Made by a program: the position numbers and the translations under genes | In this document: piece after piece, positions 1 to 5,233 of the stretch | Numbering within the stretch: position 1 is the stretch's first letter | Layout of the letters: every line of letters begins with the position of its first letter | Notes under the pieces: generated by a model | What the model was told of the DNA's origin: nothing | The model's database searches: none | What the model saw: the letters and a program-made list of their open reading frames with translations, nothing else | DNA from: Anaerolineales bacterium | GTDB lineage: Bacteria > Chloroflexota > Anaerolineae > Anaerolineales > Villigracilaceae | Length of the DNA stretch: 5,233 nt | Direction of reading: 5' to 3' | NCBI GenBank assembly: GCA_024763295.1 | Contig: JANTFU010000175.1 | Location: 1 to 5,233, forward strand

Positions 1-871
1 AGAAAAGGAAGAAGAAGTTAATCGTCTGCACGATGCAATCATTGCGGAAATTAAGTCGGCGCAAACCATCGCACAGAAAAGACGCCCATCAAACGCGCCG
101 CCGCCACCGCCCCCACCGCCACCGCCGCCTAAAACTTTACGAGACTTTTTGCCCAAGCCGCCCAAGGTAAAACTCTTTAAGCCGAAACAAAAAAAGAAGA
201 AAAAGCCGAACGCGATTTTCAATTTGCGTTACGAAGAAGGCAAAGAAATTGTCTATCGTAAACATATTGTTGTGCTTGTGCAACAGGCGGGCATCCCCGC
301 GCTGGTGGCGCTGGCGCTTTTTGCTTTTCTCTTGTTCCGATTTTATTTATTTTTCGTCGCCAAAAGCGACACAACGCTATCCGTTTCGCTGATTGGGATC
401 GTACTGCTTCTCTGGGTTGGGGCGATGGGGTGGGTATACTATCAATACGTCGATTGGCAAAATGATATTTTTAAGGTCTCTACCGACAAAGTCTTCGACA
501 TCGACCGCAAACCATTCGGCGATATCCAAAGTCGCTCCGCGCCCATTGAAAATATCGAATCTCTTGAATATCAGCGCGTTGGACTCCTTGGTGTTTTCTT
601 TAACTACGGCACCGTTTATATGCACATTGGTGGCGAAGAATTTGAGTTTGAAGACGTGCTTGATCCCGCTGCTGTTTTGCAAGATATCAATCATCGCATC
701 AGAGCGATTCAGGAAAAGAAAAAGCAAGCACAGGCAAAAAAAGAACGTGATGATGTAATTAAGTGGCTGGTAGCCTACCACCAAAGCGCAGAAAAATTCA
801 ACGCTATGCTGGCAGAATTAGAAGAAGCAAAAAAACAGGCAAATACAGGAGATTCTCAAGACTCGCTATAA
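1..871 (+). CDS. Membrane-anchored PH-like (bPH2/DUF304-type) domain protein, 5' end missing
   Basis: The reading frame is open to the left edge (first whole codon at base 2), so 289 C-terminal residues are visible and the true start lies outside. In order: a charged helical segment (visible residues 1-25), a run of 11 prolines (33-43), a very basic stretch ending in KQKKKKKP (about 61-69), two membrane helices (about 97-119 and 127-149), a PH-like domain (about 152-234) and a charged coiled-coil tail (about 235-279). The PH-like call rests on the pattern PIENIESLEYQRVGLLGVFFNYGTV read in parts: the I-x-x-I-x-S start, the GLLG turn and the FxYGTV strand are typical of bacterial PH domains of the YdbS/DUF304 group. 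The lysine-rich block before the first helix implies both ends are cytoplasmic. The ligand and role are unknown. The upstream part may carry another domain; in Chloroflexota similar tails can follow a cyclic-nucleotide-binding domain, but none is visible here. The fold call is moderately sure, the function is not known. Confidence 0.85.
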   Translation, partial: EKEEEVNRLHDAIIAEIKSAQTIAQKRRPSNAPPPPPPPPPPPKTLRDFLPKPPKVKLFKPKQKKKKKPNAIFNLRYEEGKEIVYRKHIVVLVQQAGIPALVALALFAFLLFRFYLFFVAKSDTTLSVSLIGIVLLLWVGAMGWVYYQYVDWQNDIFKVSTDKVFDIDRKPFGDIQSRSAPIENIESLEYQRVGLLGVFFNYGTVYMHIGGEEFEFEDVLDPAAVLQDINHRIRAIQEKKKQAQAKKERDDVIKWLVAYHQSAEKFNAMLAELEEAKKQANTGDSQDSL

Positions 872-876
872 CGCAT

Positions 877-980
877 CTTAACCGTAACGAGATTTTTAAC
901 CGCTAATCTTCACAATTTTTCGCGTAGATTAGCGCAGATTTGCGTTTTTTGCTCAGCATTTTTACGTCTTCACGGTTAAG
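877..980. repeat. Nested palindromic repeat-like element
   Basis: A perfect 9-bp inverted repeat, CTTAACCGT at 877-885 and ACGGTTAAG at 972-980, encloses a second perfect 9-bp inverted repeat, CGCTAATCT at 901-909 and AGATTAGCG at 926-934. Next to the inner right arm, GTAGATTAGC (924-933) and GCAGATTTGC (934-943) form a 10-bp near-direct repeat. TTAACCG also occurs twice, at 878-884 and 896-902. This looks like a dispersed REP- or MITE-like element without coding capacity. No target-site duplication was found, and copy number elsewhere cannot be judged from one window. It starts five bases after the stop codon of the PH-like gene. Confidence 0.5.
932..950 (+). terminator. Weak possible terminator of the PH-like gene
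   Basis: A short stem (GCGCA at 932-936 with TGCGT at 941-945, including one G-U pair, loop GATT) runs into six T residues at 945-950, on the plus strand 60 bases after the PH-like stop codon. The stem is short and lies inside the palindromic element, so the T-run may be chance. The larger inner hairpin (901-934) ends about ten bases before the T-run and could replace it. Low confidence. Confidence 0.25.
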
Positions 981-1022
981 TACCGAGCTAGGTCCCTGAG
1001 TATAAGTAATTTGGTAAAACCT

Positions 1023-1141
1023 GCCCCCTCCCAGCCTCCCCCAAATGCGACGATAGTGCTGTCGAATTTAGGGGAGGGGCGGCTATTCCCCCAAAATTCC
1101 ATGCTTTTGGCATTTGGGGGGATAAAGGGGGGCTGTTTTTT
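1023..1141. repeat. Paired C-rich/G-rich hairpins, probable dispersed intergenic repeat
   Basis: Two imperfect hairpins lie side by side, each with a C-rich left arm and a G-rich right arm. The first pairs about 1033-1051 (CCTCCCCCAAAT core, ending GCGAC) with 1061-1080 (GTCGAATTTAGGGGAGGGGC). The second pairs 1084-1097 (TATTCCCCCAAAAT) with 1112-1124 (ATTTGGGGGGATA). The outer ends also match: GCCCCCTCC... at 1023 and ...GGGGGGC at 1133, with CCCCCAAATGC at 1038-1048 complementary to GCATTTGGGGG at 1110-1120, so one long alternative fold is possible. Six Ts follow at 1136-1141, so the structure could also end plus-strand transcription before the lipoprotein gene. C/G-rich palindromes of this kind are often multicopy in Chloroflexota and Cyanobacteria genomes; that this is one is inference. 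Confidence 0.5.
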
Positions 1142-1146
1142 CATCA

Positions 1147-1152
1147 TAAAAT
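1147..1152 (+). promoter_or_regulatory. Tentative -10 box for the lipoprotein gene
   Basis: TAAAAT matches five of six bases of the TATAAT consensus and lies just after the T-run that ends the hairpin pair, in the only AT-rich stretch upstream of the lipoprotein start. It would give a leader of roughly 48 bases. No convincing -35 box is seen 16-18 bases upstream, which is G-rich repeat sequence. Low confidence. Confidence 0.2.
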
Positions 1153-1194
1153 ACCAGAAAACTTTGGCTCGATTACTTACCTAAGACTCAGAAT

Positions 1195-1199
1195 AGGAG
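1195..1199 (+). promoter_or_regulatory. Ribosome binding site of the lipoprotein gene
   Basis: AGGAG (followed by A) is separated by seven bases from the ATG at 1207. This is good Shine-Dalgarno spacing and fixes the start codon of the lipoprotein. Confidence 0.8.
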
Positions 1200-1206
1200 A
1201 TTAGTC

Positions 1207-2430
1207 ATGCAACAAAACAAATCACTCCGCGCAATTGGTGTCATTTCGGCTCTCTTCATCGTCTTAGCCTGTTCGCTCTTTACTGCCCCGCCAATGGAAC
1301 CCGTCCCCGTCACCCCATTCGCATCGCCCACCGCATTGCCCGAAATTCTCGAACCGACTGCCCCAGCACCAATCGTCAATCTGCCGAACGGCTTTGTCAC
1401 GCGCCAAGACGATATTCTGAGCGTCCACGATACAGCGGGCAATCTGCTGTTTCAACTTCAACCACCCAATTTAAATGCTGGGGATTTGCATATCGCTGCC
1501 CCGCTCATCATCGGCAGTAACAACTTGCCCATCATCTACAACGCCTCGCGTGAAGAAAGTTCCCTCGTCTACTATGACAACGGGCAAGCCACCACGCTCA
1601 AAAATGTTGACTTCTACGTCGATATCGTTGGCGCGCAAAGCATGCCCTTCATTGCGTACGTCGCCACCGAATATACCGATAGCGGTTTGATTTCCAATCT
1701 CTACGTTGGTTCACCTCAAACGCTGGCAAATGCCCCATCCCAGCTTTACGATCTTGATCCCGCAAGCTGGGCACTCTCTGTATTGGCTGTTGATATGGAA
1801 GATTCAACGCCCAGCGGGATTTGGTACACAAAAATTCCCTGGGGCATCGGTGGCGATATTGTCTACGCCCCCTACAGGACACTCGCCTATCTGGATTTGA
1901 ACAGCGGAACAGCCTACCAATACCTTGGGGATGAAGCGAATCCGTCGGATCTCTCCCGTGACCGAAGCTGGGTTGCCTACACAAACGATACGAGCGTGGA
2001 CGCTGGGTCGGCAGCGATGACCGCCCGTAGCTTGGTCACTGGCGAGACCGTCACCTACCCCCTCGTGGATGCCGTTAACCAACGCGGCGCGGGTGAAGCC
2101 AAATTCTCGCCCACGACCCAATATCTAGCATGGATGGAAGCCAGTGGCTGGCAAATGGCAGAAGTGCCCGACTTCCACTCGCTTGTGCGCGTCGGCGACT
2201 TACAGGGCAACGTCATCGCCCAATTTGCGGATACCGCTTTTCTGAGCGTCTCCGGCTTGGGCAGTGTGCAGCGCGTCCAACCCGTCGGCTGGCTGAACGA
2301 CAACACCCTACTCGTAATGGCGCGCAGCGAGGACTGGGATGATGCCGCCATCATCGCCATCGACATCCCCACGCAGGGCATGCGCCTGTTGGCAAAAGGC
2401 GTTTTTGTTGATTTCACTTACGCTGAGTAA
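1207..2430 (+). CDS. Predicted lipoprotein with beta-propeller-like (TolB/WD40-like) body
   Basis: A complete 407-residue protein. The N-terminus is a lipoprotein signal: positive residues K5 and R8, a hydrophobic core at 9-21 and a VLAC lipobox with Cys22 as the predicted lipidated residue. A Pro/Thr-rich linker follows (about 26-60), as in many Chloroflexota surface lipoproteins. The rest (about 65-407) is rich in short beta strands. It has repeated blade-like motifs resembling the S-x-D-x-x-x-I-A-Y pattern of TolB/WD40-type propellers: LSRDRSWVAY (249-258), AKFSPTTQYLAW (298-309) and VGWLNDNTLLVMA (360-372). These suggest a periodic, probably six- or seven-bladed fold exposed outside the membrane. 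The ATG is set by AGGAG seven bases upstream. No catalytic motif is seen, and the partner or ligand is unknown. It stands alone: a hairpin-rich spacer lies before it and terminators follow at once. Gene and lipoprotein calls are firm; the propeller is an inference from pattern. Confidence 0.88.
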   Translation: MQQNKSLRAIGVISALFIVLACSLFTAPPMEPVPVTPFASPTALPEILEPTAPAPIVNLPNGFVTRQDDILSVHDTAGNLLFQLQPPNLNAGDLHIAAPLIIGSNNLPIIYNASREESSLVYYDNGQATTLKNVDFYVDIVGAQSMPFIAYVATEYTDSGLISNLYVGSPQTLANAPSQLYDLDPASWALSVLAVDMEDSTPSGIWYTKIPWGIGGDIVYAPYRTLAYLDLNSGTAYQYLGDEANPSDLSRDRSWVAYTNDTSVDAGSAAMTARSLVTGETVTYPLVDAVNQRGAGEAKFSPTTQYLAWMEASGWQMAEVPDFHSLVRVGDLQGNVIAQFADTAFLSVSGLGSVQRVQPVGWLNDNTLLVMARSEDWDDAAIIAIDIPTQGMRLLAKGVFVDFTYAE

Positions 2431-2480
2431 AAAAACGACCTGCATTGCACTTCATAAGTGCGTTGCAGGTCAGCTCTTTT
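2429..2480. terminator. Bidirectional intrinsic terminator between convergent genes
   Basis: Arms at 2437-2452 (GACCTGCATTGCACTT) and 2456-2471 (AAGTGCGTTGCAGGTC) pair at 14 of 16 positions, plus one wobble pair, around a three-base loop CAT. Seven As at 2429-2435, overlapping the lipoprotein stop codon, become a U7 tail when read from the minus strand, so this is a strong terminator for the SIS/glycosyltransferase operon. In the plus direction the tail is only CTCTTTT (2474-2480), weaker but usable for the lipoprotein gene. Confidence 0.85.
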
Positions 2481-2485
2481 GATCT

Positions 2486-2557
2486 CGCTCCCAGCGCTGT
2501 CCTCGGCGCGGTCTTCGCGTAAAAATCGCCGCCGAGGACGGCAGCTAGAGCGTTTTT
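2486..2557 (+). terminator. Second long hairpin with plus-strand T-tail; possible dispersed repeat
   Basis: A perfect 10-bp core, GTCCTCGGCG at 2499-2508 with CGCCGAGGAC at 2530-2539, extends outward through GCT/GGC and AGC/GCT (one bulged A at 2543), and then CGCTC at 2486-2490 with GAGCG at 2548-2552. The loop is 21 bases and contains its own CGCG-GTCTT-CGCG mini-hairpin. Five Ts at 2553-2557 follow on the plus strand and overlap the stop codon of the minus-strand glycosyltransferase. It can act as a back-up terminator for plus-strand transcription. Its length, large loop and GC-rich arms also suit a dispersed palindromic repeat. Confidence 0.6.
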
Positions 2558-4073
2558 ATTTAGGGAAAATATACAGATATAGCGAAACCGATGAACCCGG
2601 ATAGCGGAAATTCCGCTTTTGCTCGGCGATTTGTTTCAAATAATCCCGAATATAATATTCTTCATTGATTTCCGGCACTTCGTAAACGTGCGTGAATAAA
2701 AACCACGCGCGCCCGTGAATATCGAGCGCGTCGATGTCGCTCTTATATAACTCCGGCGCACCTTGTCGGTTCTCGCCGAGCACAAAAGGAATCGCATCCA
2801 AGCCATATTTGGGGGCATAAAAAAGATAGGCTGGCTCAGAAAAATAGTAGAGATAGAGCAAATCACCCTCGCGGTAATTCTCCGCCAAATGCTGCATCGC
2901 CGGGCGGATATGCTCGCGCATAAGCGGCTTTTGAAATTTTGAAGCTGCTTCCTGCATGGGGAAAGACAAGAGATAAGCCGCCAGAAAAATGGCTATAAAA
3001 AGCGCCAAAGAACGCGGCTTAATCCACGTCAAAAGTGCATCCAGCGCCGCGCCGAAGAGCAGAAAGATAAGCGGCACCCAAAAGAGTAACATCCGCTCGG
3101 CGAGGGGATATTTTTGTAGCGCACCGGCAATGAGCGTCAGGAAGATTGTCAGGAAGATGGACAGGGCAAAATCTTTTTGTCGCTGCCAAAGCCAAATGGC
3201 ACCGACCAAGCCCAACCCAAGTGCGAGCGCGGCAGGGATTTTTAATCCGAACGGCTTTTGCAGCAAGGCGTTTGTCATATCCAGCAGCCAGCCGAAGGTC
3301 GGCGGGAGCGGCATATAGGCATCTTCCCAAAAGGAGGCGAGAAAAGCGTTTTGCGCAAGCGGGCGGATATTGATCCAGTAGACCTGCAGGGCGTTGACGC
3401 CCGCGAGGACCAAGCCCGTAAAGGTTTCCCAAAAGGCGCGCATTTCTTTTTGGCGGTAAAAATGCCAAAGCAGGCTCAAGCCAACCGCAGCCACACCAAA
3501 AACAGATGCGTGCGAAATCCACAGTAAAAGGCTGCTGGCAAGCGTAAAAACGGCGTTTTTTTTGCGACTATAAGGCGCGCTTAAAAGCCAATCGTAAAGC
3601 CAAAGCACAAAAAGGACGGCAAAAAGATCGCCCATATATTGCTTGGTTTCAGCACTGTAATAAATGGCGAAGGGCGCAAAAACAAAAAGCGCCAGCGCGA
3701 AAAAAGCGCCCGTTTTTTGTAAATATTTCTGCGCGAGAAAGGCAAAAATAAGCAGCGCTGCGCTGCCCGCCAAAAAGGAAAATAAGCGAAAAGAATATTC
3801 CGAATCGCCAAAGAGCAGCACGGTCGCTTTCAGAAAAAAGAGAAAGCCGATTGGCGCGCCCTGTTCGTAAGGTAGCGGCTGTTGGGTCAGTGCGCCAAAG
3901 GACAGGTCGCGTACATTCAGCGCCAGCATGGCTTCGTCATACCAAAGCGAGCGCCCCGCAAGAAAATGCCGCGCGCGCAAGAGCAGCCCCAGCAGCACGA
4001 ACGCCGCGCTAGCAAGAAAAAAGATCTTTTCCTTGCTGTCTTTCTCTTGAAAAGCGTGCCAATATTTCAGCAT
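2556..4073 (-). CDS. GT39-type (ArnT/PMT-like) polytopic membrane glycosyltransferase
   Basis: A complete 505-residue protein with about 10-12 membrane helices between residues 18 and 372, followed by a soluble C-terminal part (about 375-505). The first outer loop carries SLWYDEAML (42-50). Its D46-E47 pair matches the conserved acidic motif of GT-C glycosyltransferases of the GT39/ArnT/PMT group, where it helps bind metal or lipid-phosphate donor and supports catalysis. YYSAETKQYMGDLF (138-151) and KYPLAERMLLFWVPLIFLL (321-339, with E326-R327) are also typical landmarks of this bacterial family. Such enzymes move a sugar from a polyprenyl-phosphate carrier to a protein, lipid or glycan on the outer membrane face; the sugar and acceptor cannot be read from sequence. 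The ATG overlaps the end of the upstream SIS gene (ATGCTGA), and no Shine-Dalgarno sequence is seen, so it probably depends on translational coupling. The operon ends at the hairpins that follow. Confidence 0.88.
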   Translation of the reverse strand: MLKYWHAFQEKDSKEKIFFLASAAFVLLGLLLRARHFLAGRSLWYDEAMLALNVRDLSFGALTQQPLPYEQGAPIGFLFFLKATVLLFGDSEYSFRLFSFLAGSAALLIFAFLAQKYLQKTGAFFALALFVFAPFAIYYSAETKQYMGDLFAVLFVLWLYDWLLSAPYSRKKNAVFTLASSLLLWISHASVFGVAAVGLSLLWHFYRQKEMRAFWETFTGLVLAGVNALQVYWINIRPLAQNAFLASFWEDAYMPLPPTFGWLLDMTNALLQKPFGLKIPAALALGLGLVGAIWLWQRQKDFALSIFLTIFLTLIAGALQKYPLAERMLLFWVPLIFLLFGAALDALLTWIKPRSLALFIAIFLAAYLLSFPMQEAASKFQKPLMREHIRPAMQHLAENYREGDLLYLYYFSEPAYLFYAPKYGLDAIPFVLGENRQGAPELYKSDIDALDIHGRAWFLFTHVYEVPEINEEYYIRDYLKQIAEQKRNFRYPGSSVSLYLYIFPK

Positions 4074-5101
4074 ACGTCGAGCGCGTCGCGGGTATCGCGC
4101 GTAGCGGGGTTCACGCCGTAGATCATCGCCAAATAGTAGGCAACATAATCGCCAAAGAGCAGCATCGTCAACATTTGCGTTAGGGGCGTTTTGCCGCGCG
4201 CGTCGGCAGTATCCGTGCTGAGTGCTTCGAGCATGAAGGCTTGGCGCATTTGTTCAAGGCGCGCGCGGTTGCGCGGATGGTCGGATGGCGCGCGCAAAAA
4301 GATGTGGTGTGTATGCAGCATCACCTGTGCAGGATTTTCCGTGCCAGCCAGTCGATTGTGATCGGCTTCCGGGAGGGATGCAAATGTAGCGCCGGATTTT
4401 GCCAGCAGGTTGATTTGCGCCGCCCAGCGCTCGGCGACGGGGATGAGATAATCTGCGCCGTAGACGGTGATGAAGCGTCCCGCCGCCTGACCGGCTGTGC
4501 GCTTGGCTGGATTTTTGACGGCGTCCACATCAGGGCGCAGCGCGACGCGCACGGATTTGAGCTTGCGTACCGTTTGGTCGATTTCTGCCCCTGTGAGCGG
4601 AATCACGTTAAGGCGCGCGAAGAGTGCCAACAAAAGTCCGAGTTGCATCCCCAGCGCGAAATTTTCCTGTCCGCTATACGCATAATCCCATTGCGTTGCA
4701 CCGACTTGTGCCAATTTTCCGCCCGTGCTGAGGGTAACGAGTGTGCAGCCCGCATTTTGCGCAGCAGCGACGAGGGCGAGGCTCTCTTCGTCGTTGCCGC
4801 TATGCGAGAGGGCGATCACCAAAGTTTCGGCACCGCGAGCGGAGGCTGGCAAGCTGTAGCCGCGCACCAAGCGGATGGGCAACGAACAAGTTCGGGCGGC
4901 GTACGTTTCGAGTAGCGCGGCAGCCATAGCGGAATTACCCGTCGCGGCGAAGATAATCTCTTTGACGGAAGCGAGTTCGGGCAGCGCTAGCTGCTTTCCC
5001 AAAGTCCAACCGGCTGCGAGATTTTCGGGCAAGGTGTCAATTTGGGCGTGCAGATTTTGCGAATCAAGTTCTTTAAAGTGACTGGTATTATCGAGCAACA
5101 T
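4067..5101 (-). CDS. SIS-domain protein, divergent homologue of bifunctional phosphoglucose/phosphomannose isomerase
   Basis: A complete 344-residue soluble protein with two SIS folds (about 45-165 and 205-330), in the size range of bacterial and archaeal PGI/PMI enzymes that interconvert glucose-6-P or mannose-6-P with fructose-6-P. Family landmarks: a degenerate glycine loop ATGNSAM (53-59), the phosphate-loop SHSGNDEES (99-107), STGGKLA (125-131), ERWAAQINLLAK (224-235), LPEADHN (243-249) and the family C-terminal block LLFGDYVAYYLAMIYGVNP (314-332). The histidine of the usual NHN motif is kept (H248). Other key positions appear changed: the catalytic glutamate sixteen residues earlier is Leu232, the active-site arginine is Phe148 and a phosphate-binding threonine is Asp104. 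Activity as a normal isomerase is therefore doubtful. The ATG is the only sensible start: an in-frame TAA lies at 5111-5113, no ribosome site precedes it, and an extended -10 box suggests a leaderless message. It overlaps the glycosyltransferase gene by seven bases. Confidence 0.85.
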   Translation of the reverse strand: MLLDNTSHFKELDSQNLHAQIDTLPENLAAGWTLGKQLALPELASVKEIIFAATGNSAMAAALLETYAARTCSLPIRLVRGYSLPASARGAETLVIALSHSGNDEESLALVAAAQNAGCTLVTLSTGGKLAQVGATQWDYAYSGQENFALGMQLGLLLALFARLNVIPLTGAEIDQTVRKLKSVRVALRPDVDAVKNPAKRTAGQAAGRFITVYGADYLIPVAERWAAQINLLAKSGATFASLPEADHNRLAGTENPAQVMLHTHHIFLRAPSDHPRNRARLEQMRQAFMLEALSTDTADARGKTPLTQMLTMLLFGDYVAYYLAMIYGVNPATRDTRDALDVC

Positions 5102-5107
5102 GCGCGT

Positions 5108-5116
5108 ATTTTATCA
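5108..5116 (-). promoter_or_regulatory. Extended -10 promoter of the SIS/glycosyltransferase operon, leaderless
   Basis: Read on the minus strand, TGATAAAAT (5116 to 5108) fits the extended -10 pattern TGnTATAAT with one mismatch. The last T is six bases before the ATG at 5101, so transcription would begin at or one base before the A of the start codon. A TTGACC (5147-5142) is present but its 26-28-base spacing is too long to be the -35 partner; an extended -10 box can work without one. The lack of any Shine-Dalgarno sequence supports a leaderless transcript. Confidence 0.55.
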
Positions 5117-5160
5117 TTGCTACTGTGTGGTTCGTGTGGGTGGTCAAGTGAGATTATCTC

Positions 5161-5226
5161 CAACCGACTCGGTGCGGGCTGGAAGCCCTTCCTCATGGCA
5201 TGAAAGTCCCGTAGGGACTAAAAAAA
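5161..5226. repeat. Repeat-like intergenic stretch with two small perfect hairpins
   Basis: GGGCT-GGA-AGCCC (5176-5188) and AGTCCC-GTA-GGGACT (5205-5219) are perfect inverted repeats with three-base loops, 16 bases apart. The second is followed by seven As (5220-5226). No reading frame with coding signs covers the region. On the minus strand the A-run becomes a T-run before the hairpin and not after it, so this is not a terminator for a gene entering from the right. It looks like part of a dispersed palindromic repeat that may continue past the window edge. Confidence 0.35.
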
Positions 5227-5233
5227 CATAGCC

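Noticed and set aside
149..151. TTG as start codon of the PH-like protein
   Set aside because: The frame stays open and codes plausible protein (charged helix, poly-Pro) up to the left edge, and no ribosome site precedes the TTG, so the gene starts outside the window.
377..784. 135-codon minus-strand frame opposite the PH-like gene
   Set aside because: Antisense to a frame with clear membrane helices and PH-like pattern; no ribosome site or family resemblance.
1071..1132. G-quadruplex from GGGG and GGGGGG runs
   Set aside because: The G-runs are already accounted for as arms pairing with nearby C-runs, and the loops between the two run pairs are long and irregular.
962..1147. 61-codon minus-strand frame across the hairpin pair
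   Set aside because: It translates the palindromic repeat; the Pro/Gly-rich product follows from C- and G-runs and has no ribosome site.
3019..3522. 167-codon minus-strand frame inside the glycosyltransferase gene
   Set aside because: It is a shifted frame of the GT39 coding sequence, which carries the family motifs and membrane helices; the shifted frame has neither.
4241..4915. 224-codon plus-strand frame opposite the SIS gene
   Set aside because: It lies entirely antisense to a well-recognised SIS protein, has a Cys/Arg-rich composition typical of an antisense shadow, and matches no family that I recognise.
5142..5147. TTGACC as -35 box of the SIS operon
   Set aside because: Its distance to the -10 box is 26-28 bases, far from the usual 16-18.
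5161..5233. CRISPR repeat at the right edge
   Set aside because: There is no second copy with a spacer-like interval; the short hairpins fit a palindromic repeat better.

Overview
The window holds four protein-coding genes in two pairs of directions, about 90% explained by genes plus hairpin-rich spacers. Two plus-strand genes (a membrane PH-like protein cut off by the left edge, and a lipoprotein) converge on a two-gene minus-strand operon (an SIS-domain sugar-phosphate isomerase homologue followed by a GT39-type membrane glycosyltransferase). No rRNA, tRNA, transposase or CRISPR array is visible. The likely source is a Chloroflexota bacterium, perhaps Anaerolineae. This is inferred from the Pro/Thr-rich lipoprotein linker, the poly-Pro/poly-Lys membrane PH protein, the bacterial/archaeal-type PGI/PMI homologue and the style of the intergenic palindromes. 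No single marker gene proves it.

Layout: 1-871 is the 3' part of a membrane-anchored PH-like (bPH2/DUF304-like) protein. 872-1206 is a 335-bp spacer with two separate palindromic repeat-like elements, one AT-rich and nested (877-980) and one made of two back-to-back C/G-rich hairpins (1023-1133). 1207-2430 is a predicted lipoprotein with a beta-propeller-like body and a clear Shine-Dalgarno sequence. 2431-2555 is a compact convergent terminator region with two long hairpins. 2556-4073 (minus) is the glycosyltransferase and 4067-5101 (minus) the SIS protein. They overlap by seven bases (ATGCTGA), which suggests translational coupling. 5102-5233 holds the SIS gene's promoter, which looks leaderless, and a repeat-like stretch with two small perfect hairpins.

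The minus-strand operon fits cell-surface sugar metabolism: a sugar-phosphate isomerase-fold protein made together with an enzyme that moves sugars from polyprenyl-phosphate donors on the outer face of the membrane. The most notable point is that the SIS protein keeps the fold and the catalytic-site histidine of bifunctional phosphoglucose/phosphomannose isomerases, but appears to have lost the catalytic glutamate (Leu232), the active-site arginine (Phe148) and the phosphate-binding threonine (Asp104). It may therefore be a divergent enzyme or a sugar-phosphate sensor and not a standard isomerase. The two plus-strand genes have no evident functional link to this operon.
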